A DNA stretch of 64,000 nucleotides, from assembly GCF_014648195.1 (NCBI RefSeq), contig NZ_BMQQ01000028.1:1-64000 (forward strand), read 5' to 3'. The stretch is from Streptomyces purpureus (GTDB lineage: Bacteria > Actinomycetota > Actinomycetes > Streptomycetales > Streptomycetaceae). Position 1 is the stretch's first letter, and the number at the start of each line of letters is the position of its first letter. Positions 7,475-14,592 of the stretch are shown here, piece after piece. A program made the translations under genes and the position numbers. A model generated the notes under the pieces. It was not told the DNA's origin and did not search any database. It saw only the letters and a program-made list of their open reading frames with translations.

Positions 7475-7951
7475 CTACGCGCCCGCCCCCAGCTCCTCCA
7501 GCGCCTCGTCCGTCAGCCGGTACACCGTCCACTCGTCCTGCGGCTTCGCGCCCAGCGACTTGTAGAAGTTGATCGACGGGGTGTTCCAGTCCAGGACCGA
7601 CCACTCCAGCCGCTCGTAGCCCCGCGCGACACAGATCCGCGCCAGCTCCGTCAGCAGCGCCTTTCCGTGTCCGCCGCCCCGCTTCTCCGGGCGGACGTAC
7701 AGGTCCTCCAGGTAGATGCCGTGCACCCCACGCCACGTGGAGAAGTTCAAGAACCACAGGGAGAACCCGGCCACATCCCCCTCGTCCGTCTCCGCGATGT
7801 GCGCGAACGCGGCCGGACGCTCACCGAACAGCGCCTCACACAGCTGCTCCTGGGTCGCCTTGGCCTCGTCGAGCGCGCGCTCGTACTCGGCCAGCTCGCG
7901 GACCATTTGGTGAATGACAGGGACATCGTCAGGTGTCGCATTACGAATCAT
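7475..7951 (-). CDS. GNAT-family N-acetyltransferase (diamine acetyltransferase-like)
   Basis: A 158-residue single GNAT domain. The acetyl-CoA-binding motif A reads VRPEKRGGGHGKALL (variant of RxxGxG/A), preceded by GIYLEDLYV. The C-terminal motif NTPSINFYKSLGAK is typical of spermidine/diamine N-acetyltransferases of the SSAT-like branch. The start chosen is ATG 7951 (MIRNATPDDVP), the usual family N-terminus, rather than the GTG 15 bases upstream. It lies 25 bp downstream of the phosphotransferase, in the same direction, so probably co-transcribed. Acceptor unknown. Confidence 0.85.
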   Translation of the reverse strand: MIRNATPDDVPVIHQMVRELAEYERALDEAKATQEQLCEALFGERPAAFAHIAETDEGDVAGFSLWFLNFSTWRGVHGIYLEDLYVRPEKRGGGHGKALLTELARICVARGYERLEWSVLDWNTPSINFYKSLGAKPQDEWTVYRLTDEALEELGAGA

Positions 7952-7975
7952 GCGGCCAGCCTGCACGGCACCGGG

Positions 7976-8890
7976 TCACCGTGCCAGCAGATTCCGAGCA
8001 ATGAGAACCTGCTCCTCGTCCAGCTCGGGCTCCTCGCCCTCCTCCACCGCGTCCTCGATGTCCCACAGGCCGTTCTGGAGCACCCGCCCCAGAGACCAGG
8101 CCCGCGCCCGATCCCGGTCCAGGCCCAGCACCTCGGTCATCAGGTCGAACCGCCACAGCGTCTGCGCCGGGTCGAAGTTGTCCGTCAGCGCCGGCAGCAG
8201 GTCGAAGCCCGGGTCGCCCGCCAGCGGCTTCGGGTCGATCGCCAGCCACGGCTCGCGCGGATCGTCCGGATGCGCGGCCAGGATGTTGTCGTAGTGCAGG
8301 TCCCAGTGGAGCAGCCGGTCCCCCGGCTCGCCCATCACCTCCCGTACCGCCGCCGCGCAGTCCAGCAGCACCCGCCGGTCGTCCTCGTCCCCGAGGAGCT
8401 TCACCGCGTCCGGCACCTCGGCGAGCATCCTGGCCGCCACCTCGCCGAGCCCCCGCAGCCCCGCCGGCGCCTCCACGGTCACCAGCCGCGCCAGCAGCTC
8501 CGCGAGGATTCCGACGGCGGCCCGGTCGTCCTCCATCGTCGACAGATGGCGTGTCTCGTCCAGCCGCTCCAGCAACAGCGTCCCGGTCGCCGGGTCCTCG
8601 GCCAGCAGCCGTACTGCCCCGTCGCCGGCCCAGGTCCGCAGCGCGAGCCCCTCGCCCGCGCTCTCCTCGTCGAGGAGCTGCAGCTTCAGCGCGGCCGGCA
8701 CTCCGTCGTCGGCCCGCACCACCGGCAGCACCAGCGACGCCCATCCGTACATCGACGGGCCGTTCAGCCGCAGCCCCCACTCGTCGAGGAACCGCTCGGC
8801 CCGCCCGGGCAGGGCCGCGATGAAGGCACGACCCGCGTCACCATTGAAGTTGGCCTGACTCCGTACCAGCTCTTCAGGAATCTCGATCAC
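7976..8890 (-). CDS. Aminoglycoside/hydroxyurea phosphotransferase-family kinase
   Basis: A 304-residue protein kinase-like-fold phosphotransferase of the streptomycin 6-kinase/hydroxyurea phosphotransferase group. A likely ATP-binding Lys is in ALKLQ (about 69), the catalytic loop is HWDLHYDN (195-202) and the metal-binding Asp is in AIDPKPLAGDPGFD (about 219). The GTG at 8890 gives the family N-terminus IEIPEELV; longer starts would cross the divergent promoter. It may modify an antibiotic or an ordinary metabolite. The neighbouring GNAT gene would fit a small detoxification pair. Confidence 0.85.
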   Translation of the reverse strand: MIEIPEELVRSQANFNGDAGRAFIAALPGRAERFLDEWGLRLNGPSMYGWASLVLPVVRADDGVPAALKLQLLDEESAGEGLALRTWAGDGAVRLLAEDPATGTLLLERLDETRHLSTMEDDRAAVGILAELLARLVTVEAPAGLRGLGEVAARMLAEVPDAVKLLGDEDDRRVLLDCAAAVREVMGEPGDRLLHWDLHYDNILAAHPDDPREPWLAIDPKPLAGDPGFDLLPALTDNFDPAQTLWRFDLMTEVLGLDRDRARAWSLGRVLQNGLWDIEDAVEEGEEPELDEEQVLIARNLLAR

Positions 8891-8984
8891 GGAGCCGAGG
8901 CTACGACCCGGACGGGGGAAGATCGCGCGAATATCCAGTAGCGTCCCAGCACCACTCCCACCGGCAGGGACAGAGGAAGACAGC

Positions 8985-10376
8985 ATGACCACGGTCAACG
9001 GCGGCATATCGTTCTGGTACGCGCAGGAGGGCGTCCCCGCCCCCCGCGAACCGCTTCCCGGCGACACCCAGGCCGACGTCTGCATCGTCGGCGGCGGCTA
9101 CACCGGGCTCTGGACGGCGTACTACCTCAAGAAGGCCGTCCCCTTCCTCAACATCGTCGTCCTCGAGGCCAAGTTCTGCGGCTACGGCGCCTCCGGCCGT
9201 AACGGCGGCTGGCTCTACAACGGCATCGCCGGCCGCGACCGCTACGCCAAGCTCCACGGCCACGACGCCGCCGTCCGGCTCCAGCAGGCGATGAACGACA
9301 CCGTCGGCGAGGTCGTCGACGTCTGCGCCGCCGAGCAGATCGACGCCGACATCCACCGCGGCGGCGTCCTCGAAGTCGCCCACAACCCCGCCCAGTTGGT
9401 CCGCCTCAAGGACTTCCACGCCACCGAGCTCAGCTACGGCGAGAAGGACCGCGAACTCCTCGGCGCCCGCGAGACCGCCGCCCGCGTCCGCGTCGCCGGC
9501 GCTGTCGGCTCCAGCTGGACCCCGCACGGCGCCCGCCTGCACCCCGTCAAACTGGTCACCGGCCTCGCGGCGGCCGTCGAAGCCCTCGGCGTCACCATTC
9601 ACGAATCCACCCCGGTCGCGGAGATCCGCCCCAAGCACGCCGTGACGCCGTACGGCACGGTCCGCGCGCCCTACATCCTGCGCTGCACCGAAGGCTTCAC
9701 CCCGAACCTCAAGGGCCTCAAGCGCACCTGGCTCCCCATGGGCTCCTCCATGATCGCCACCGAGCCGCTCCCGGAGGAGACCTGGGCCGAGATCGGCTGG
9801 GACGGCCGGGAGACCCTCGGCGACATGGCCCACGCCTACATGTACGCCCAGCGCACCGCCGACGACCGCATCGCCCTCGGTGGCCGCGGCATCCCGTACC
9901 GCTTCGGCTCCCGCACCGACAACGACGGGCGCACCCAGCCCGCCACGATCGACGCCCTGCGCGAGATCCTCGTCCGCTTCTTCCCCCAGCTCGCCGGGGC
10001 CGGCATCGCCCACGCCTGGTCCGGCGTCCTCGGCGTCCCCCGCGACTGGTGCGCCACCGTCACCCTGGACCGCTCCACCGGCCTCGGCTGGGCCGGCGGC
10101 TACGTCGGCTCCGGCGTCGCCACCACCAACCTCGCGGCCCGCACCCTGCGCGACCTGATCCAACAGGACTCGGGCCAGTCCGGCCCCACGGACCTCACCA
10201 CCCTCCCCTGGGTCAACCACAAGGTCCGCCGCTGGGAACCGGAACCCTTCCGCTGGTTCGGCGTCCACACCCTCTACGCGGCCTACCGCACCGCCGACCG
10301 CCGCGAATCCACCTCCCCCACGGCCACCACGGACCCCCTGGCGAAGGCCGCCAACCGCATCTCGGGCCGCCACTAG
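8985..10376 (+). CDS. FAD-dependent amino/imino-acid oxidoreductase (DadA/PuuB type)
   Basis: A 463-residue DAO-superfamily flavoenzyme. The FAD motif CIVGGGYTGLWTAYYL lies at about 33-48, followed by EAKFCGYGASGRNGGW, the signature of the gamma-glutamylputrescine oxidase/DadA group. The C-terminus carries GWAGGYVGSGVATTNLA, which closes the FAD site. The AGAGGAAGA Shine-Dalgarno is well placed for ATG 8985. It probably oxidises a C-N bond of an amine or amino acid. It diverges from the phosphotransferase and ends at a strong terminator. Confidence 0.88.
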   Translation: MTTVNGGISFWYAQEGVPAPREPLPGDTQADVCIVGGGYTGLWTAYYLKKAVPFLNIVVLEAKFCGYGASGRNGGWLYNGIAGRDRYAKLHGHDAAVRLQQAMNDTVGEVVDVCAAEQIDADIHRGGVLEVAHNPAQLVRLKDFHATELSYGEKDRELLGARETAARVRVAGAVGSSWTPHGARLHPVKLVTGLAAAVEALGVTIHESTPVAEIRPKHAVTPYGTVRAPYILRCTEGFTPNLKGLKRTWLPMGSSMIATEPLPEETWAEIGWDGRETLGDMAHAYMYAQRTADDRIALGGRGIPYRFGSRTDNDGRTQPATIDALREILVRFFPQLAGAGIAHAWSGVLGVPRDWCATVTLDRSTGLGWAGGYVGSGVATTNLAARTLRDLIQQDSGQSGPTDLTTLPWVNHKVRRWEPEPFRWFGVHTLYAAYRTADRRESTSPTATTDPLAKAANRISGRH

Positions 10377-10392
10377 CCCCCTCGCGAAAGAA

Positions 10393-10417
10393 GGGCCCCG
10401 GACGCTCTCCGGGGCCC
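10393..10417. terminator. Hairpin terminator after the FAD oxidoreductase
   Basis: GGGCCCCGGA pairs with TCCGGGGCCC across a 5-base loop, a perfect 10-bp stem between convergent reading frames. Confidence 0.8.
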
Positions 10418-10427
10418 GTACTCCGTC

Positions 10428-11502
10428 CTACTCCACGTCGATCCCGAAGTCCCCGACCAGCTCCGCCAGACCGCCCCGGTAGCCCTTCCCGCCGAGGACG
10501 AAGTCCCAGCCCCCATCGGCCCCGGCGGCGGAACGAACCGAGCACCAGCGCCGTCTCCCCCGGACGCCCGTCCGAGACGACGAGCCGGTCCAGCTCCGTA
10601 CCGGCCGCGTCCCGCAGCCGGATCCCCGCATCGGTGAAGCCGGACAGGTCGGCCTCCGGATTCACCTCCGGATCCACCGCCGCCACCAGCACCAGCCGGT
10701 CCGCCCGCGCGGGCAGCCCGTCGAAGCCCACTCGTACGGCGGCCTTGTCCCCCGACGACGCACGCACCATCCGCACCGCACCCTCCGGCGTGGCGCGGTT
10801 GTTGAAGAACACGAAGTACTCGTCGCCGAGCACCGGCGCGCCCTCACACACCAGCGCGCAGACGTCGAGCGCCACCGGCCCCGACCAGTCCATCCCCAGC
10901 ACGTTGAAGTCCTCGGCCGGCTCGTCGAGCGAGCCGCCGGCCGCCGGCGTCGGCGGGCGGCGCCCCGTCGCCCAGCCGGCCCCGCAGCCCATGGCGGTGC
11001 AGCAGGTCGACCAGCTCCGTACCGGAGATCAGGGTCAGCGGCTTGCCGTTGGCGAAGGTGTACGAACCCGGGCCGAACCCCGACGTCGTCACCAGCACCC
11101 CCTTGTTGGCGCCCGCCGCCTGCACCGTCCCGTACAGATCACGCACCGCGCTCGGCGGCACCGTGTTCCGGTACCGCTTCACCTGAACCAGGATCGAACC
11201 TCCGCTGATCGGGTCGGGATCCACGGCGTCGACGTCCACACCGCCGTCCCCGGACCTCCGCGTGGTCACCGCCTGCAGCCCCCGCGCCCGGAACAGCTCG
11301 GCGACGAGCCCCTCGAACTCCACCGGGTCCATCGCCAGCAGATCCGGCTCCTCACCGTCCCCCCTGCGAGACCACCCCCGAGCCGACCTGCTCCGGAACC
11401 CAGCGCCGGCCGCACCGCCACCCGCTGGTCCGGCCGCGCCGACACCTGCCCCGACAAGGGCCCGGTCAGACAGTCCACCGCACTGACCGCCGCAAAACAC
11501 AA
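10428..11502 (-). pseudogene. Truncated, frameshifted Mrr-endonuclease/TerD fusion remnant
   Basis: Successive frames spell a C-terminal part of one protein. First comes a stretch reading SARPDQRVAVRPALG (near 11430). Then an Mrr-type nuclease domain (DPVEFEGLVAELF, GDGGVDVDA, ILVQVKRYR, GVLVTTSGF), frame 11350-10950. Then a TerD domain (FNVLGMDWSGPVALDV, DEYFVFFNN, ETALVLGSF), frame 10940-10530. Then its end (DGGWDFVLGGKGYRGGLAELVGDFGIDVE, ending at 10428). Frame changes fall near 11370 (G6 run), 10945 (GGCGGCCGGCGGC) and 10525 (CGCCGCCGGGGCC). The 5' end is missing and stops at the tRNA-Thr terminator. A catalytic D...QVK core is still readable. Confidence 0.82.
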
Positions 11503-11503
11503 G

Positions 11504-11530
11504 TGTCCCGGATCAGTGTGATCCGGGACA
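11504..11530 (-). terminator. Rho-independent terminator of tRNA-Thr
   Basis: TGTCCCGGATCA and TGATCCGGGACA form a perfect 12-bp stem with a 3-base loop, about 19 bases beyond the CCA end of the tRNA. On the minus strand it is followed by CTTGTGTTTT. Confidence 0.85.
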
Positions 11531-11548
11531 CAAGATTGGCGGAGCCAG

Positions 11549-11625
11549 TGGAGCCCCCTGTCGGGTTCGAACCGACGACCCCCGCTTTACAAGAGCGGTG
11601 CTCTGGCCAGCTGAGCTAAGGAGGC
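11549..11625 (-). tRNA. tRNA-Thr(TGT)
   Basis: The minus strand folds as a cloverleaf of 77 nt with CCA encoded. The acceptor GCCTCCT pairs with AGGGGGC (one G-U). The D-loop contains AGCTCAGCTGG, the anticodon arm is CCGCT-CTTGTAA-AGCGG with anticodon TGT (codon ACA), and the T-arm carries GGTTCGAACCC. ACA is a rare codon in high-GC genomes. The truncated Mrr-TerD remnant lies just beyond its 3' end, the usual side for integration events. Confidence 0.95.
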
Positions 11626-11736
11626 GCTGCGCATGAGTGTAACCGGAGGACGCCTCGGGCCGGTCGGGAATTTCGGCGCCCGCGAGTGCTGACAGATCGG
11701 ACAGCGGCAGGTAGCGTCTCCCGCAGTTCACCCAGG

Positions 11737-11748
11737 TGGACTAGACCT
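11737..11748. promoter_or_regulatory. DasR-like (dre) operator candidate
   Basis: TGGACTAGACCT matches the dre core TGGTCTAGACCA at 10 of 12 positions and lies 60 bp before the msiK start. MsiK energises N-acetylglucosamine/chitobiose uptake, which DasR controls, so the location is sensible. Two mismatches keep this a candidate. Confidence 0.5.
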
Positions 11749-11807
11749 ACATCCTTCCTTTACTCGGATCGTCCGGCACGTTCCTGCCGGTGAAGGGACA
11801 CATCACC

Positions 11808-12905
11808 ATGGCCTCTGTCACGTTCGACAAGGCGACCCGGCTGTACCCGGGTTCCACCAAGCCCGCCGTCGACCAGCTCGAGATCGAGATCGCGGACGGC
11901 GAGTTCCTCGTCCTCGTCGGCCCCTCCGGCTGCGGCAAGTCCACCTCCCTGCGCATGCTCGCCGGGCTCGAGGACGTCAACGGCGGTGCCATCCGCATCG
12001 GGGAACGGGACGTCACCCACCTGCCGCCGAAGGACCGGGACATCGCCATGGTGTTCCAGAACTACGCGCTCTACCCGCACATGACCGTCGCCGACAACAT
12101 GGGCTTCGCCCTCAAGATCGCCGGCGTGAACAAGAGCGAGATCCGCACGAAGGTCGAAGAGGCCGCGAAGATCCTCGACCTCACCGAGTACCTGGACCGC
12201 AAGCCCAAGGCGCTCTCCGGCGGTCAGCGGCAGCGCGTCGCGATGGGTCGCGCCATCGTGCGGGAGCCGCAGGTGTTCCTCATGGACGAGCCGCTGTCGA
12301 ACCTCGACGCCAAGCTCCGCGTCTCCACCCGTACGCAGATCGCCTCGCTCCAGCGCCGGCTCGGCATCACCACGGTGTACGTCACCCACGACCAGACCGA
12401 GGCGCTCACCATGGGCGACCGGGTCGCCGTGCTGAAGGACGGCCTGCTGCAGCAGGTCGACACCCCGCGCACCATGTACGACCGCCCGGCCAACCTCTTC
12501 GTCGCCGGCTTCATCGGCTCCCCGGCCATGAACCTGGTCGAGGTCCCGATCACCGACGGCGGCGTGAAGTTCGGCAACAGCGTCGTCCCCGTCTCCCGCG
12601 AGGCGCTCTCCGCCGCCGCCGACAAGGGCGACACCACCGTCACCGTCGGCATCCGCCCCGAGCACTTCGACGTCTCCGGCGCCGAGAGCGACGAGGGCCT
12701 GGCCGTCACGGTCAACGTCGTCGAGGAACTCGGCTCGGACGGCTTCGTCTACGGCTCCACCCGGGTCGGCGGCGAGGACAAGGACCTGGTCGTGCGGGTC
12801 GGCGGCCGCTCGGTCCCGGCGAAGGGCTCCGAGCTGCACGTGGTCCCCCGCCCGGGTGAAATCCACGTGTTCTCCACCTCCACGGGTGAGCGCCTCAGCG
12901 ACTGA
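11808..12905 (+). CDS. msiK: MsiK, shared ATPase for sugar ABC transporters
   Basis: A 365-residue CUT1-type ABC ATPase. Walker A is GPSGCGKST (38-46), the Q-loop is VFQNYALYP, the signature LSGGQRQRV begins at 136, Walker B is VFLMDEP (156-162) and the switch His is 194. A C-terminal regulatory TOBE-like domain follows. The sequence is almost that of Streptomyces MsiK, the ATPase shared by cellobiose, maltose, chitobiose and other sugar permeases. As usual it stands alone without permease genes. The start at 11808 (MASVTFDKATRLYPG) is the family N-terminus, with AAGGGA upstream. It ends at a strong terminator. Confidence 0.95.
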   Translation: MASVTFDKATRLYPGSTKPAVDQLEIEIADGEFLVLVGPSGCGKSTSLRMLAGLEDVNGGAIRIGERDVTHLPPKDRDIAMVFQNYALYPHMTVADNMGFALKIAGVNKSEIRTKVEEAAKILDLTEYLDRKPKALSGGQRQRVAMGRAIVREPQVFLMDEPLSNLDAKLRVSTRTQIASLQRRLGITTVYVTHDQTEALTMGDRVAVLKDGLLQQVDTPRTMYDRPANLFVAGFIGSPAMNLVEVPITDGGVKFGNSVVPVSREALSAAADKGDTTVTVGIRPEHFDVSGAESDEGLAVTVNVVEELGSDGFVYGSTRVGGEDKDLVVRVGGRSVPAKGSELHVVPRPGEIHVFSTSTGERLSD

Positions 12906-12946
12906 TCCACCCGTTCCGCGGACGATCCGCGGCCGCAGTACCACCG

Positions 12947-12975
12947 AAAGGCCCCACGCGCCGCGTGGGGCCTTT
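12947..12975. terminator. msiK terminator
   Basis: AAAGGCCCCACGCG pairs with CGCGTGGGGCCTTT, a long perfect stem with a minimal loop, ending in TTT on the plus strand. It lies 42 bp after the msiK stop. Confidence 0.9.
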
Positions 12976-13126
12976 CGCGCACTCCGCACTTATGTCGACA
13001 AATACCCCGGCAGATCGACCAATTCGGACTCTCGCGTCAACACCCGATTCGAAAAGAACCCTCGAACCATCCCCCGCCCGGGTGACTAAATGTCTCCTAA
13101 TCATCACTGGCCGCTACGCTCGCCCC

Positions 13127-13540
13127 GTGACCCACTCAGCCCGCCGAATCGGCCGCTCCCTCGCCCTCGTCCTGCCCGTCGTCCTGGTGCTCTCCGGAAC
13201 GCTTGCGGTCACCGCCGTTCCGTGGGCCAACCAGGGCTCGGGGACCCAGATGCTCACCGCATCCTCGAAAGACGTCTCCGCGCGCGCCAAGTCGCGTGCT
13301 CCGCAGGATATTCTCCGTGACCGCCTTCTCGCAGAGCTTCAGGAGAAGGACCCCGGCGTCGCGTTGACGAGTCTCCAGCGCGAGATGAAGTACACCCCCT
13401 CGCTCGCCAAGCACTGCGTCGCCATCGCCCGCGCGCTCGGCCAGGCCGCCGTCCGGCAGTACGGCCCCACGCGTGCCCAGTCCTACGCCCGCCCGGTCTG
13501 CGACACCGCATACGCCTCGGGCGTCATGTACCAGAGCTGA
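13127..13540 (+). CDS. Secreted or membrane-anchored hypothetical protein
   Basis: A 137-residue protein from GTG 13127. A basic N-terminus (THSARRIGR) precedes a hydrophobic helix at 11-31, so it is exported or anchored. The mature part is hydrophilic (DILRDRLLAELQEKDPG) and has two Cys (in LAKHCVAIA and RPVCDTA) that could form a disulfide outside the cell. No family recognised. It sits between msiK and a nucleotidyltransferase, 41 bp before the latter, so the two may be co-transcribed. Confidence 0.75.
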   Translation: MTHSARRIGRSLALVLPVVLVLSGTLAVTAVPWANQGSGTQMLTASSKDVSARAKSRAPQDILRDRLLAELQEKDPGVALTSLQREMKYTPSLAKHCVAIARALGQAAVRQYGPTRAQSYARPVCDTAYASGVMYQS

Positions 13541-13581
13541 GCCTTCGCTGCCTGTCAGCCGGTACGCATATCGTGCGCGGT

Positions 13582-14298
13582 ATGCATACCTCTCCGACGC
13601 AGGCCGTGATCCTGGCGGGCGGCCAGGGTTCGCGACTGCGCCCGTACACCGACGACCGCCCCAAGCCGATGGTCGAGATCCCGGGCACCGGGACCCCGAT
13701 CATCGGCCATCAGCTTTCCTGGCTCGCGTCCGAGGGCGTCACGGACGCCGTGGTCTCCTGCGGTCATCTCGCCGAGGTGCTCCAGGACTGGCTGGCCACC
13801 GCCGAGCTGCCGCTGCGGGTCAAGACGGTCGTGGAGAGCGAGCCGCTGGGCCGTGGCGGCGGCCTGCGGTACGCGGCGGCGCATCTGCCCGACCCCGAGC
13901 GGCCGTGGTACGCCACCAACGGTGACATCTGGACCCGCTTCTCCCTCCGCGAGATGGCCGCGTTCCACGAGGAGCGCGACGCCACGGCGACCCTGGCGCT
14001 GGCCCGGCCGCGCATTCCGTGGGGAGCCGTGGAGACCGACACGTTCGGCCACATCACCGACTTCATCGAGTCCCCGCCCTCGCCGTATCTGATCAACGCG
14101 GGGGTGTACGTCTTCTCCGCGGAGTTCACGACGCTGCTGCCCGAGAAGGGCGACCACGAGCGCACCACCTTCCCGCGGCTTGCCCGGGAGCGGCGACTGG
14201 CGGGCTTCCCGCTGCCGCAGGGGGCGTACTGGCGGGCCATCGACACCGCGAAGGACCTGACGGAGGCCGCGAAGGAACTGGCCCTCCAGACGCCCTGA
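13582..14298 (+). CDS. NDP-sugar/nucleotidyltransferase (GlmU/RmlA-like)
   Basis: A 238-residue nucleotidyltransferase domain. The signature LAGGQGSRLRP lies at 11-21 with Lys28 in RPKPMVEI, then a metal-binding Asp in TNGDIW and an INAGVYVFS strand. It transfers a nucleotidyl group to a sugar 1-phosphate or similar substrate. There is no C-terminal beta-helix acyltransferase, unlike GlmU, so it is a stand-alone pyrophosphorylase-type enzyme. The substrate is unresolved. The start at ATG 13582 is preferred over a GTG three codons earlier. Confidence 0.87.
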   Translation: MHTSPTQAVILAGGQGSRLRPYTDDRPKPMVEIPGTGTPIIGHQLSWLASEGVTDAVVSCGHLAEVLQDWLATAELPLRVKTVVESEPLGRGGGLRYAAAHLPDPERPWYATNGDIWTRFSLREMAAFHEERDATATLALARPRIPWGAVETDTFGHITDFIESPPSPYLINAGVYVFSAEFTTLLPEKGDHERTTFPRLARERRLAGFPLPQGAYWRAIDTAKDLTEAAKELALQTP

Positions 14299-14326
14299 GA
14301 GCCCGCGCCGGCGCCCGGGAGGCGTC

Positions 14327-14525
14327 AGCGCCACCGGGACCGCCTCGAACCCGCCTTACAGACGCCCCGAGGGGCGCGAGACCCCAAGGGAAGAGGCGCC
14401 ACCGGGCCCGCCCTGAAGTCCGCCTCCAGGCGCCCCGAGGGGCGGTGCCCCCGGCCAACCGGCCCACCCGCCTGAGGCCGGTGAGGCCCCGGCCGACAGT
14501 GGCCACCGGCCCACCCGCCTGAGGG
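14327..14525. repeat. Degenerate GC-rich intergenic repeats
   Basis: GCGCCACCGGG...CGCCCCGAGGGGCG occurs twice (about 14328-14378 and 14397-14444). CCGGCCCACCCGCCTGAGG also occurs twice (about 14459 and 14507). The block lies between convergent genes and contains no supported gene. Confidence 0.7.
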
Positions 14526-14543
14526 CCGCCCGCACGCACGTCG

Positions 14544-14578
14544 AAGGGCGGCCACCGCATTGCGCGGTGGCCGCCCTT
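14544..14578. terminator. Bidirectional terminator (15-bp stem)
   Basis: AAGGGCGGCCACCGC pairs perfectly with GCGGTGGCCGCCCTT around the loop ATTGC. It serves the convergent nucleotidyltransferase and DoxX genes. Confidence 0.92.
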
Positions 14579-14592
14579 CTCGCGTCCGTACG

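Noticed and set aside
11549-11625. Complete integrated element at tRNA-Thr
   Set aside because: No integrase, excisionase or flanking duplicate of the tRNA 3' end was seen; only a truncated gene remnant lies on that side.
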